Below, piece by piece: positions 1 through 8,531 of a DNA stretch of 64,000 nt. The notes under the pieces were generated by a model that saw only the letters and a list, made by a program, of their open reading frames with translations, was not told where the DNA came from and did not search any database. The position numbers and the translations under genes are program-made. The stretch comes from Acidobacteriota bacterium (lineage in GTDB: Bacteria; Acidobacteriota; Vicinamibacteria; Vicinamibacterales; UBA2999), in the NCBI GenBank assembly GCA_018000455.1, contig JAGNJW010000006.1, positions 124,001 to 188,000 of the forward strand, given 5' to 3'. How positions within the stretch are numbered: the first letter of the stretch is position 1; every line of letters begins with the position of its first letter.

Positions 1-2
1 CA

Positions 3-2888
3 ACGACTCCCGGCGCTACCTATCGGCTGCAGTTGCACCACGGCTTCACCTTCGCCGAGGCGGCCGGACTTGCGCCCTACCTGGCCGCGCTCGGCGTGAC
101 CCACTGCTACTGCTCGCCGATCTTCACCGCCAACCCCGGCAGCATGCATGGCTACGACGTCTGCCGCCACTCCGAGATTAATCCCGAGCTCGGCGGCGAA
201 GTGGGCCTGGCGAGCTTCAGCCAGGCGCTCACCCGTGAGGGCCTGGGCCTCGTGCTCGATTTCGTGCCCAACCACATGAGCGTCGATCCCCACACCAACG
301 AGTGGTGGCGCGACGTGCTCGAGAACGGTCCGAGTTCGCCGTTTGCGCGCTTCTTCGACATCGACTGGGATCCGATCAAGCCGGAGCTGAAAGATCGGCT
401 GCTGCTGCCGGTGCTCGGCGAGCCGTACGGCGACGCGCTCGACAGCGGCGCCATCACGCTGCAATATGGCGACGGCGCCCTCCACTTCGCCTACGGTGCC
501 CTGCGGCTGCCCGTCAATCCGCGCCGCTCGACGCTCGTCTACGACACCGGCCTCGAAGCGCTCGAGGCGGCGATGGGGGCCAGCGACGACCTGCGTGAAT
601 TCCAGAGCATTCTGACCTCGCTGCGCAACCTGCCGCCGTACACCGAACGCGATACCCGCAAGATCGTCGAGCGGCAGCGGGAGAAGGAGGTGGCACGGCA
701 GCGCCTGGTGCGCCTCACCGAATCGTGTGAGGCCGTGCGCACGCACATCGAGCACGCGGTCGGGACCTTCAACGGCCGGCCCGGTGAAGCGGCGAGCTTC
801 GACCGCCTGCACGACCTGCTCGAGCATCAGGCTTACCGGCTGGCCTCGTGGCGCACTGCGGCCGACGAGATCAACTACCGGCGTTTCTTCGACATCAACG
901 AGCTGGCCGGACTGCGCGTCGAGGATCCGGTGGTGTTCGAGGAGATTCACGGCCGCCTGCTCGACCTGCTGGCCTCGGGCACGGCGTCAGGCGTGCGCCT
1001 CGATCACATCGACGGCCTCTTCGACCCGCTCGCCTACCTCCACGCCCTGACCTCGGGGGCCGCGAAGGCCCGCGACGGGAGCGCGCCGCCGGCGCCGCCC
1101 TACATCGTGGTCGAGAAGATCCTCGGCGTGGACGAGGCCCTGCGGGCAGACTGGCCCGTGGCTGGCACGACCGGCTACGAGTTCATGAACGACGTCAACG
1201 GCGTGCTCGTCGACGCGCGGCATGCCAAGAAGATGCGCCGCTTCTACGAACGCCTCGTCGGACGGCAGGTGTCGTTTCCGGACGTCGCCTACGACAGCCA
1301 GCGCCTGGCCGTCTCCAACTCGCTCAGCAGCGAGTTCCAGGTGCTCGCGCAGGCCGTCAACCGCCTGTCGGAACGCGATCGGCGCTCGCGGGACTTCACG
1401 CTCGGCAGCATCCGGCGCGCGCTGCGCGAAGTGGTGGCGTGCTTCCCGATCTATCGCACCTATGTCGACGCGGGCCGTGGCACGGCGGCCGACGTGGCGG
1501 CCGTCGATGCCGCCATCGCCGAAGCCCGGCGCCGCAATCCGGCCATGGAGACGTCGATCTTCGCGTTCCTGCGCACGGTGCTGCTGCCCCCGGCCGGGGC
1601 CGACGACACGCGTCTCAAGGTGGCGCAGCGCTTCCAGCAGTACACCGCGCCGGTGCAGGCCAAGGGCGTGGAAGACACCGCCTTCTATCGCTATCACGCG
1701 CTGACCTCGCTCAACGAAGTGGGTGGCGATCCGGCGCACTTCGGTCGCTCCGTCGAACACTTCCACCAGGCCAACCGCGCCCGCCAGGAGCAGTGGCCGG
1801 GCGGCATGCTGTCGACCACCACGCACGACACCAAGCGGAGCGAGGATGCACGGTCGCGCATCACGGCCATCAGCGAGCTGGCCGACAGCTGGCAGCACGA
1901 GGTGACGCGCTGGCGACGTGTGAACGCGCCCAATCGCACGCGGCTCGCGGGCGGTCAAGCGCCCGACCCCAACGACGAGTACCTGTTCTACCAGGCCCTG
2001 CTCGCGACCTGGCCGGTCGACCAGGTGTCTGGCGACACGACGCCGCCGCCGGCGACGGCGCCGCCGGACGTGGTGGCGCGCCTGACCGCCTACATGCACA
2101 AGGCCCTCAAGGAAGCGAAGCTGAACACGAGCTGGATCGCGCCGAACGTCGACTACGAGGCGGCGACGGCGCGGTTCATCGAACGGACGCTGAGCGGTCG
2201 CACGGCGCCCATCTTCCTCGCGCACTTCGTGCCGTTTGCCGAACGAGCCGCTCGGGTCGGCATGATGAACTCGCTGGCGCAGCTCGTGCTGAAGCTGGCC
2301 TCGCCTGGTGTACCCGACTTCTACCAGGGCACGGAGCTGTGGGACCTGAGCCTCGTCGACCCCGACAACCGTCGTCCGGTCGACTTCGACCTGCGGCGTG
2401 GCTACCTGGCCGAGATGGCGCCGTTGCTCGAGGTCGACGCCGAGGCGGCACCGGCGGCCGATCGGGCCCGGCTGACCGCCGAGTGGCTCGCCTCGTGGCC
2501 GGATGGTCGCATCAAGATGTACCTCACGGCGCTTGGGCTACGCGCCCGCCGCACCTGGCCCGACCTGTTCCAGGCAGGGGACTACGTGCCACTGGCGGTA
2601 GAGGGCGCGGCGGCAGCGCACGTCGTGGCCTTCGCGCGGCAACACGGCGGCCGGGTGCTGCTGGCTGTTGCCCCGCGGGTTGGCACGGCACTCGCCGGTG
2701 GAGCGCTGCCGATCGGCCCCGAGGTCTGGGGCGCCACCGCGGTGGTGCTGTCTGGAACAACCACGCGTCATGAGTACTGGAACCTGGTGACCGGCGCACG
2801 CGTGCCTGCCGCGGGCGGCCGCCTGCCACTGGCCGATGTCTTCGCGGTGTGTCCGGTGGCGTTGCTCTCGGCCGAGGCTGCCGGCTGA
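3..2888 (+). CDS. treY: Malto-oligosyltrehalose synthase, 5' end outside window
   Basis: GH13-family enzyme that converts the reducing-end linkage of malto-oligosaccharides to an alpha,alpha-1,1 linkage in the TreY-TreZ trehalose pathway, acting in the cytoplasm. The reading frame is open to the window edge. The residues before the first possible TTG start (33) read ATYRLQLHHGFTF, the conserved N-terminus of TreY, so the true start lies just upstream and this entry is partial. GH13 signatures appear in order: DFVPNH (about 259-276), the RLDHIDG nucleophile region (about 996-1016), the VEKILG acid/base region (about 1110-1127) and THDTKRSEDAR (about 1824-1856). At about 960 visible codons it is longer than many characterised TreY proteins (around 770). 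The partner treZ is not in the window and may lie upstream. Identification is firm. Confidence 0.95.
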   Translation, partial: TTPGATYRLQLHHGFTFAEAAGLAPYLAALGVTHCYCSPIFTANPGSMHGYDVCRHSEINPELGGEVGLASFSQALTREGLGLVLDFVPNHMSVDPHTNEWWRDVLENGPSSPFARFFDIDWDPIKPELKDRLLLPVLGEPYGDALDSGAITLQYGDGALHFAYGALRLPVNPRRSTLVYDTGLEALEAAMGASDDLREFQSILTSLRNLPPYTERDTRKIVERQREKEVARQRLVRLTESCEAVRTHIEHAVGTFNGRPGEAASFDRLHDLLEHQAYRLASWRTAADEINYRRFFDINELAGLRVEDPVVFEEIHGRLLDLLASGTASGVRLDHIDGLFDPLAYLHALTSGAAKARDGSAPPAPPYIVVEKILGVDEALRADWPVAGTTGYEFMNDVNGVLVDARHAKKMRRFYERLVGRQVSFPDVAYDSQRLAVSNSLSSEFQVLAQAVNRLSERDRRSRDFTLGSIRRALREVVACFPIYRTYVDAGRGTAADVAAVDAAIAEARRRNPAMETSIFAFLRTVLLPPAGADDTRLKVAQRFQQYTAPVQAKGVEDTAFYRYHALTSLNEVGGDPAHFGRSVEHFHQANRARQEQWPGGMLSTTTHDTKRSEDARSRITAISELADSWQHEVTRWRRVNAPNRTRLAGGQAPDPNDEYLFYQALLATWPVDQVSGDTTPPPATAPPDVVARLTAYMHKALKEAKLNTSWIAPNVDYEAATARFIERTLSGRTAPIFLAHFVPFAERAARVGMMNSLAQLVLKLASPGVPDFYQGTELWDLSLVDPDNRRPVDFDLRRGYLAEMAPLLEVDAEAAPAADRARLTAEWLASWPDGRIKMYLTALGLRARRTWPDLFQAGDYVPLAVEGAAAAHVVAFARQHGGRVLLAVAPRVGTALAGGALPIGPEVWGATAVVLSGTTTRHEYWNLVTGARVPAAGGRLPLADVFAVCPVALLSAEAAG

Positions 2889-2981
2889 GCACGTCGCACT
2901 GGCATCGACCCCGACTCGCGGCTAAACGGGCGCCACGGACTGGTGTCGGGCGGTGCCCGCCGTCTACCTGTTCAGCTGGAA

Positions 2982-3878
2982 CTAGACCAGCGGGAACAGG
3001 CGGTCGAAATTCGCGCCGACCACGTCGGCTATCTGGGTGTCGGTTGCACCCGTATCAGCCAGGGCCCGGCGCTGTGCCTCGAGAATCGCCGGTTGCCATC
3101 CACGCGGGAAGAACGACGAGTCGGTGCCGAAGAGCAGGCGCTGCGATCCCATCACGTCGAGCGAAGCGCGGAAGGCATCGCGCAGTGTGAGGTGCGGCGT
3201 GTAGCGCAGCCAGCGGTTCGACGACGACGTGTCGAAGTAGACGTTCGGGCAGACATCGGCGAGCATCAGCGCCTCGCGCAGGAGTCCGGCGCCGAAGTGC
3301 GGCACGATGAATGGCAGCCGCGGATGGGCAAGTGCCGGACCCTGCAGGTCGAGCGGGTTGCCGAAACGCATTTCGAAGCGACTCGGCAGCCCCAGCTTCG
3401 TCCGGGCACCCACCGACAGCAGGCCGCAATGCACGAACACGGCCGTGCCGGGGGTTGCCGCCGCCATCTCGCACACGCGCGCGACCTCGGGCCCGTGGAT
3501 CGCATAGCGATGCATGGCAGGGAACAGGCAGATACCGCGCAGCCCGTGCGCCGCCGCCCACGCCACGCGGTCGAGGGCATCCTCCTTCATCGGATCGAGC
3601 ATGTAGAACCCGATGAAGCGTCCGGGATGCGCGTTGACAGCGGCCGCTACGGCCGCCTCATCAGCCGGCACCGAGGCGATGAGCGCGGCCCGCGCCACCC
3701 CGTGGCGGTCGAGTTCGCCCACCCAGTGATCGGCGAGCGCGGCCACCGACCGTGGTTCATCCCAGCCGAGGGCGCCGGCAACGACGCCGACACGGCCATC
3801 AGCCGGCAGGCCCTTCTGCGCTCCGAGCGTGTCGAAGAACCCGGGCGAGAAAAAATGCACGTGCGCGTCGCAGATCAT
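2982..3878 (-). CDS. Amidohydrolase (amidohydrolase_2 / TIM-barrel metal-dependent hydrolase)
   Basis: Predicted cytoplasmic metal-dependent hydrolase or decarboxylase of the amidohydrolase_2 family; the substrate cannot be read from sequence. The 298-residue protein opens with the metal-binding D-A-H-V-H motif at residues 4-8. It also has a conserved HFGAG strand end in mid-protein and FGTDSSFFPRGW near the C-terminus, whose Asp is the usual metal ligand. An in-frame extension back to 4646 exists, but it is antisense to the MATE gene and has no family similarity. I chose ATG at 3878, which places the HxH motif in its normal position. This start overlaps the end of the upstream MATE gene by four bases (ATGA), implying translational coupling in a two-gene operon. 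Confidence 0.87.
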   Translation of the reverse strand: MICDAHVHFFSPGFFDTLGAQKGLPADGRVGVVAGALGWDEPRSVAALADHWVGELDRHGVARAALIASVPADEAAVAAAVNAHPGRFIGFYMLDPMKEDALDRVAWAAAHGLRGICLFPAMHRYAIHGPEVARVCEMAAATPGTAVFVHCGLLSVGARTKLGLPSRFEMRFGNPLDLQGPALAHPRLPFIVPHFGAGLLREALMLADVCPNVYFDTSSSNRWLRYTPHLTLRDAFRASLDVMGSQRLLFGTDSSFFPRGWQPAILEAQRRALADTGATDTQIADVVGANFDRLFPLV

Positions 3879-5224
3879 CGGAGCCGTCCTGTGGATGCGT
3901 AGTGAGTGATGCGGCGATGCCAGTACCAGGTGAGCACGATGCCACAGACGATGAGTCCGGCCGAAAGCCCCATCCAGAGGCCGCGCACGCCGTAGCCAAG
4001 CGGGAAGCAGAGCGCGTAGGCAATGGGCAGGCCGATGAACCAGTGGCCGGCCAGGTTGACCATCATCGCCATCCGCGTGCTGCCCAGTCCGCGCAGGGCG
4101 CCGGTGGCCACGGCCTGGAGTCCGTCGAAGAGCTGGAACACGGCGGCCACGAGCAGTAGTGAGGCGCCTAAGGCGACCACGTCCGGGCCCGGGGAGAAGA
4201 GCCCGATGAGTGCGCGTGGCGCCACGAGGAAGCCAAGGGCGGTCGTGCACATGAAGCCCGCGCCGAGCAGGATGGCCATCCAACCGGCCCGCGCCGCCCC
4301 CCGTGGATCGCCGGCGCCGACGCGGTTGCCGACCCGCACGGCGCCGGCCGACGCCACGCCGAGTGGCACCATGAACGCCGTGCCGGCGATGTTGAGCGCG
4401 ATCTGATGCGCGGCGCTCGAGACCGGATCGAGACGTCCGGCAAGCGCCGTGGCCAGGCCGAACACACCCACTTCGAGCGTGACCTGCGAGGCGGCGGGGA
4501 AGCCGAGCCGCCACAGACGCACGAAGCGCTCGCGCGACAGGCGACGCGAGACATCCGTGAGTCCCGTCGCGCGCGCGCGGTCGACCCAACGCGCGGCGAA
4601 CCACAGCACGCCGAGCATGTAGACACGCGAGATGCACGTCGCCCACGCGGCGCCGGACACGCCGAGCGCCGGCAGGCCCAGCTCACCGTAGATGAGCGTC
4701 CAGTTGGTGGCGGCATTCAGCAGGTTGGCGGTGACGAGCGCGAAGGCGATTGGGGCGACGACGTGCATCCCCTGCAGGTAGCGGCGGACCGCGGCGTAGA
4801 GCAGCAGCGGCAGCGTGCTCCAGATCACGATCCCGAAATAGCCATGCAACAGGGGCATCACCTCGGGGTGGAAGCCCACATGCGGAATCGCCGCCAGCAC
4901 GCCCAGCAAGACGCCCATGATCGGGAGGGTGAGGGCCGCGCCCATGGCGAGCCCATGCACCAGCCAGCGATGGCAATCGCGGTGGTCGCCGGCACCGTGG
5001 GCTTGTGAGACGAGCGTGTCGAGCCCGAGCAGCAGGCCCATGCCGAACACCGCGAAGGCCATGTGCACCGACGTCCCGATGCCGGTGGCGCCAATCGCTG
5101 CCGGCCCGAGCGGCGCCACCATGATGGTGTCCACGATGCCCATCGACATCCAGCCCAGCTCGGCGAGCACGACCGGCAACGCCAGTCGCAGCATGGGAGC
5201 CAGCTCGGTGCGGAGGGATGACAT
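3875..5224 (-). CDS. MATE family multidrug/toxin efflux transporter
   Basis: Inner-membrane cation-coupled exporter of the MATE (NorM/DinF) family. The 449-residue protein matches the usual family length and shows about twelve hydrophobic segments in two repeats. The N-terminal stretch includes ELGWMSMGIVDTIMVAPLG, typical of the first MATE helix pair, and the second half contains PLGVASAGAVRVGNRVGAGD, the equivalent conserved repeat. It ends in a basic tail (WYWHRRITHYASTGRLR). It is the first gene of a minus-strand pair with the amidohydrolase, sharing an ATGA overlap. A TACCAT hexamer ten bases before the ATG suggests a leaderless transcript. The export substrate is unknown. Confidence 0.93.
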   Translation of the reverse strand: MSSLRTELAPMLRLALPVVLAELGWMSMGIVDTIMVAPLGPAAIGATGIGTSVHMAFAVFGMGLLLGLDTLVSQAHGAGDHRDCHRWLVHGLAMGAALTLPIMGVLLGVLAAIPHVGFHPEVMPLLHGYFGIVIWSTLPLLLYAAVRRYLQGMHVVAPIAFALVTANLLNAATNWTLIYGELGLPALGVSGAAWATCISRVYMLGVLWFAARWVDRARATGLTDVSRRLSRERFVRLWRLGFPAASQVTLEVGVFGLATALAGRLDPVSSAAHQIALNIAGTAFMVPLGVASAGAVRVGNRVGAGDPRGAARAGWMAILLGAGFMCTTALGFLVAPRALIGLFSPGPDVVALGASLLLVAAVFQLFDGLQAVATGALRGLGSTRMAMMVNLAGHWFIGLPIAYALCFPLGYGVRGLWMGLSAGLIVCGIVLTWYWHRRITHYASTGRLR

Positions 5225-5234
5225 CGGCGCACCG

Positions 5235-5240
5235 ATGGTA
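5235..5240 (-). promoter_or_regulatory. Candidate -10 box (TACCAT) for MATE gene
   Basis: On the minus strand TACCAT ends ten bases before the MATE ATG at 5224. There is no room for a ribosome-binding site downstream of the expected transcription start. No convincing -35 is visible. This is one of eight similar cases in the window. Confidence 0.4.
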
Positions 5241-5278
5241 CCACCCGCCCGAAGCAGGAGCTGGGCCTGGGCCCTTCC

Positions 5279-5310
5279 GAGACCGTAGGGGCCTCAGACC
5301 GTAAGGGCCT
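5279..5310. repeat. 16-bp imperfect tandem duplication
   Basis: Two adjacent 16-base units (5279-5294 and 5295-5310), each containing AGACCGTA and GGGCCT, match at 14 of 16 positions. They sit in GGGCC-rich sequence between the MATE start and a hydrolase remnant. The neighbouring GGGCCTGGGCCC (5263-5274) is self-complementary. No function is assigned. Confidence 0.6.
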
Positions 5311-5420
5311 GGCCCCAACCGCCGCCGGCACGAGGATTGCGCCAGGTCGCAGATCCTGCTGCGCTCCCCGCGCACATGGCCGTTCTCACGCGTCGCCGGA
5401 GCCGCCAGGTGCGCCAAACG

Positions 5421-5540
5421 GCGTGCACGAAGTTCACGGGCGCACAGCTGGTTGACGGTGCAGGTCACTGGGTGCAGCAGGAGCAGCCCGCCCGCGTCAC
5501 CGACTTCCTGCTGGCGTTCCTGAGGGGCACGCGGGGCTGA
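5421..5540 (+). pseudogene. Remnant: C-terminal end of an alpha/beta-hydrolase
   Basis: An open frame ending at a TGA (5538-5540) encodes about 35 residues that look like the very end of an alpha/beta-hydrolase or epoxide-hydrolase-type protein. The motif GAGHWVQQEQPARVTDFLLAFL matches the strand-turn-helix that carries the catalytic His in that fold. The sequence upstream in this frame (from 5337) is basic and unlike the family, so the nucleophile, acid and most of the fold are missing. With no full gene here, I read it as a decayed 3' fragment. It is unlikely to be expressed as an enzyme. Confidence 0.55.
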
Positions 5541-5615
5541 TTTCGCATACCTTGCCGAGAGGCCGCGGGTGAACCGAGCGGTCGGAGCGGCCGTTCCCGG
5601 CCGCAGGGAGTTGAT

Positions 5616-5936
5616 ATGGCGAAGTACATGGTGAAGGCGGCGTACACGGCGGAAGGCACCCGGGGTCTCGTGAAGCACGGGGGGACGGCCCGTGTCACGT
5701 CTGTGACCAAGGCAGTGGAGAAGATGGGCGGCAAGGTGGAGGCGTTTCACTTCGCCTACGGACCGGCTGACGCCATCATCATCGTCGACGTGCCGAACGA
5801 GACCGCGGCGCTCGCGCTCAGCCTGGCCGTGAACGCCTCAGGTGCCGTCACGCTCGAGATGGTGCCGCTCATCTCGGCCCAGCAGGTGGATGAGGCCGCG
5901 AAGCTGAGCGTCGGCTACGTGCCTCCCGGCGCCTGA
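5616..5936 (+). CDS. GYD domain-containing protein
   Basis: Small cytoplasmic protein of 106 residues in the GYD-domain family, whose biochemical role is not established. The family pattern is clear: MAKYMVKAAYTAEGTRGLVK at the N-terminus, then an alternating segment with FHFAYGPADAIIIVDVPN and a C-terminal alpha/beta stretch, resembling the dimeric alpha/beta-barrel folds. The start follows a purine-rich AGGGAG about seven bases upstream, so this gene has a conventional Shine-Dalgarno. It stands alone between minus-strand genes and is followed by a strong GC-rich hairpin. Length is normal for the family. Confidence 0.9.
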   Translation: MAKYMVKAAYTAEGTRGLVKHGGTARVTSVTKAVEKMGGKVEAFHFAYGPADAIIIVDVPNETAALALSLAVNASGAVTLEMVPLISAQQVDEAAKLSVGYVPPGA

Positions 5937-5946
5937 TAGTCCCACG

Positions 5947-5974
5947 AGGGCGGCGGGGTGATCTCCGCCGCCTT
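5947..5974 (+). terminator. GC-rich hairpin after GYD gene
   Basis: Arms 5947-5956 (AGGGCGGCGG) and 5965-5974 (CCGCCGCCTT) pair over ten positions, one of them a G-T pair, around an eight-base loop. It begins ten bases after the GYD stop codon. There is no long T tract, so Rho-independent termination is plausible but unproven. It could also serve the convergent VOC gene. Confidence 0.5.
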
Positions 5975-6096
5975 CAGGCTCGACTCGCGGCAGAATCGGC
6001 GCTCCCGTTCCCGTGCCTGGAGGCGTCATGCCGGACCGCCGCGACTCCTGAAGTACACGGACCAGACCGTTGCGGTCGCGATCCGGCGCGCCGCGC

Positions 6097-6543
6097 TCAG
6101 TCAGCCCGCTGCCAGGAGCCGAAGCTGTCCTGCGCCCAGCGGACGCCGCGCATGTCGAGCCACTCGCCCGGTTCGGCGCCGACGCGCGGATCGGAGCCCA
6201 GACGCAAGACGTTGCCGTCCGGATCGGCGATCTGCATCTCGCGCGCCCAGGGGTAGTCGCTCGGCGGATGGCGCACGATCGCGCCGCGTGCCTTGAGCTC
6301 ATCATGCAGCGCGTCCGCATCGGCCACGCCGATCCAGACCCACGTGCCCGGATGTCCCTGGTCGCCCTGGCACAGCATCAGCGTGCAGCGCTCGCGCGAG
6401 ACCGACGCACTGCCCATCGCATCGCGCCAGTCTTCAGAGAAGCCAAGCACCCGCACGTAGTAGTCGAGGCTCGCTCCGAGATCCGCCACCGGCAGAATCG
6501 GGGCGGCGGGGTGGAACTGGGCGGAAGGTATCGGATCAGCCAT
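6097..6543 (-). CDS. VOC / glyoxalase-bleomycin resistance superfamily protein
   Basis: Protein of 148 residues with the paired beta-alpha-beta-beta-beta units of the vicinal oxygen chelate fold. PAAPILPVADLGASLDYYVR is the first unit, VWIGVADADALHDELKARGA the linker helix, and MQIADPDGNVLRLGSD the end of the second unit. The fold occurs in glyoxalases, dioxygenases and drug-binding resistance proteins, and the exact activity cannot be inferred. The frame extends upstream to 6612, but I chose the ATG at 6543 (MADPIPS). The longer start would run into a palindromic repeat shared with another locus. It is transcribed in the same direction as the M28 peptidase upstream of it. Confidence 0.87.
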   Translation of the reverse strand: MADPIPSAQFHPAAPILPVADLGASLDYYVRVLGFSEDWRDAMGSASVSRERCTLMLCQGDQGHPGTWVWIGVADADALHDELKARGAIVRHPPSDYPWAREMQIADPDGNVLRLGSDPRVGAEPGEWLDMRGVRWAQDSFGSWQRAD

Positions 6544-6575
6544 GGGCGTCGGTCGGCAAGCGAGTTGCTGTGGAG

Positions 6576-6628
6576 CCTGCCCCGTTTGGCACGAAATCGG
6601 CGCAGGATCCATGCCATCGGGGACAGGG
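6576..6628. repeat. 53-bp palindromic REP-like element, copy A
   Basis: Outer arms CCTGCCCC and GGGGACAGG and inner TTGGCA / TGCCAT give an imperfect inverted repeat around a middle containing ACGAAATC. A second copy at 25788-25840 has the same length without gaps and differs at nine positions. This copy lies between the VOC and M28 genes. Two matching intergenic palindromes point to a dispersed repeat family. Confidence 0.8.
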
Positions 6629-6635
6629 GCTTCGG

Positions 6636-8276
6636 CTACCTTGCGCCGGGGCGCGCGGGCATCTGGTCCTTGGCGAACCGCGGCAGCTTGTCATCCCGCA
6701 TCGCCAGGTGGTACACCGCGCTGGCGATTGCCATCGCCGACATCTGCGCGTCGCTTTCGATGATGCGTTCGTAGGTGTCGAGGTTGGTGTGCCAGGTGTG
6801 GGTGCCGTACTCGATCGGATCCTGGCCCACGCTGATGCCCGGCAGGCCGATCTCGTTGAACGACGTGTGATCCGAGCCTCCGCGCGCGCGCGACCGCGTG
6901 GCCGACGCACCCATCACGCCGTTGCCCTCGAACGGCGCGACCAGCGGCCGCAGCACGTCGGCCGCCGACGGCGGGCCGAACACCGTCATGCCGCGTGCCT
7001 TGCCGGTGCCCGAGTCGATGTTGAAGTAGCCGGCGAAGTGCTCGTACTCCGGCTTCGGGGCCTCGAAGGTGCCGAAGTGCTGCGCTACGTAGGCGACCGA
7101 GCCGCGCAGGCCCTGCTCTTCGCCGCTCCAGAGCGCCAGCCGGATGGTGCGTCTGGGCTTCACGCCGATCGCCTGCAGGATGCGGATCGCTTCGAACATC
7201 GTCGACACGCCGATGGCGTTATCGGTCGCGCCCGTGGCCGCGTGCCACGAGTCGAGATGGCCGCCGAGCATCACCACTTCCTGCGCCTTGTCGCTGCCGG
7301 GGATCTCCGCGACGACGTTGTGCTCTTTCCGCCCATCGGGATACGTCTGGTTGACGATCGTCGCTTCGAGCTGCACCGAATGACCGCTCGCTATGAGCCG
7401 CGCGATGCGGCCGTAGTCTTCGTTGCGCATGACCACGGTAGGCACGGCCTTGGCGACGTCGAAGGTGCGGTTGTTGAAAGCGCGAATCTGCCCGTGCTCG
7501 CGTCCCGCGTCGTTCACGCGAAGCGCCGCGCCCTGGTCCTTGAGGAACACGTTGAGCTGTTCCTGGAACTGGTCGGCCGTGAGCGGCGCCATCTTCGGAT
7601 CGGTGGGCGCGGCCGGCGCGGCCGCCGGCGCCGCGAACGGCGAGGGCGGAGGATCGGGCGAGAACTGCTGGCGCGCGTCGTTGTCCTCACGGCGCTTGGC
7701 CGGCGGATCGATCGTCACGGCCAGCGATGCCGGTTCCCCGACCAGCACCGCCCGGTCCTTGAGGTTGCCGGTCAGCCGCTTGAAGAAGGCGTCGGCGTCG
7801 GCCTGCGTGGGCCGGTCGGGCGGATCGACGATCACGGTCGAGGCCGTGACCGTGCCGTCCGTGCCTGGCGTCCAGGCGAGCGCCTCCACGACCAGGCTGT
7901 CTTTCACCGGCGAGACGAGATGCACTGACGTCCTCTCGTTCAGCCAGCCTGAATGTCCGAAGTCCCACTCCTCGAGGTGCGCGTTCTTCAGGCCCGCCGC
8001 CGTGGCCTGCTGCACGAGCCAGTCCTGTGCCCGGCGCAGGTTGGGCGAGCCCGTGAGGCGCGGCCCGTAGACGTCGGTCAGGTAGTGCAGCGTCCGCATG
8101 ATCTGCGAGTGGTCGGTCGCCTCGCGGCGGATCTTCCAGACGATGTCCTCGTCGACGCGCTCGCGGCTGGCCGCCGGACGGTTCTGCTCGCCGTCCTGGG
8201 CGGCGGGGGTCGAGAGGAGCCCGGGCGCCGTGGCCAGGGCGCCCAGCATGGCGGCGGCAAGTAGTGTGTTACGCAT
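6636..8276 (-). CDS. Secreted M28 family zinc metallopeptidase
   Basis: Predicted exported aminopeptidase-like enzyme of peptidase family M28, 546 residues. A signal peptide (MRNTLLAAAMLGALATAPGL) is followed by a prosegment-like region and a low-complexity Pro/Ala stretch near 7600-7660. The catalytic domain carries the expected co-catalytic zinc ligands in order: GGHLDSWHAATGATDN, SGEEQGLRGS, FNIDSG and a C-terminal SDHTSFNE. The frame extends to 8381, but ATG at 8276 gives a proper signal peptide and lies six bases after a TATATT -10 box, which supports this start and a leaderless transcript. Peptide specificity is unknown. It is distinct from the PA-domain M28 peptidase at 27702. Confidence 0.92.
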   Translation of the reverse strand: MRNTLLAAAMLGALATAPGLLSTPAAQDGEQNRPAASRERVDEDIVWKIRREATDHSQIMRTLHYLTDVYGPRLTGSPNLRRAQDWLVQQATAAGLKNAHLEEWDFGHSGWLNERTSVHLVSPVKDSLVVEALAWTPGTDGTVTASTVIVDPPDRPTQADADAFFKRLTGNLKDRAVLVGEPASLAVTIDPPAKRREDNDARQQFSPDPPPSPFAAPAAAPAAPTDPKMAPLTADQFQEQLNVFLKDQGAALRVNDAGREHGQIRAFNNRTFDVAKAVPTVVMRNEDYGRIARLIASGHSVQLEATIVNQTYPDGRKEHNVVAEIPGSDKAQEVVMLGGHLDSWHAATGATDNAIGVSTMFEAIRILQAIGVKPRRTIRLALWSGEEQGLRGSVAYVAQHFGTFEAPKPEYEHFAGYFNIDSGTGKARGMTVFGPPSAADVLRPLVAPFEGNGVMGASATRSRARGGSDHTSFNEIGLPGISVGQDPIEYGTHTWHTNLDTYERIIESDAQMSAMAIASAVYHLAMRDDKLPRFAKDQMPARPGAR

Positions 8277-8282
8277 CCGCGG

Positions 8283-8288
8283 AATATA
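8283..8288 (-). promoter_or_regulatory. -10 box (TATATT) for M28 peptidase
   Basis: TATATT on the minus strand ends six bases before the ATG at 8276, so a normal start site would fall at or next to the A of the start codon. No good -35 was found at 16-18 bp. Confidence 0.6.
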
Positions 8289-8531
8289 CATCGGCGCCCA
8301 CCGCAATCGACGGACGCCGCGCGCCGCTCCTGCCAGGGCATGCCGTCGACTACCGTGGCGACGAGACGGCACCGTGACCACGTTCGCGCCGTCTCGGCGA
8401 GACTCGACCTAAGTCTACCGGTCGCCAGACAACCCTTGCGCGCTCACTTCGCCATCGCCTGACGGCGACCCGTCGCTGCACGTCGTGCCCCACCCCCGAC
8501 GAAAACGCTCACGTTCTACGCCACGTACAAC

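Noticed and set aside
2982..4646. 554-codon minus-strand ORF taken as one protein
   Set aside because: Only the part from ATG 3878 resembles an amidohydrolase; the rest is an off-frame shadow of the MATE gene.
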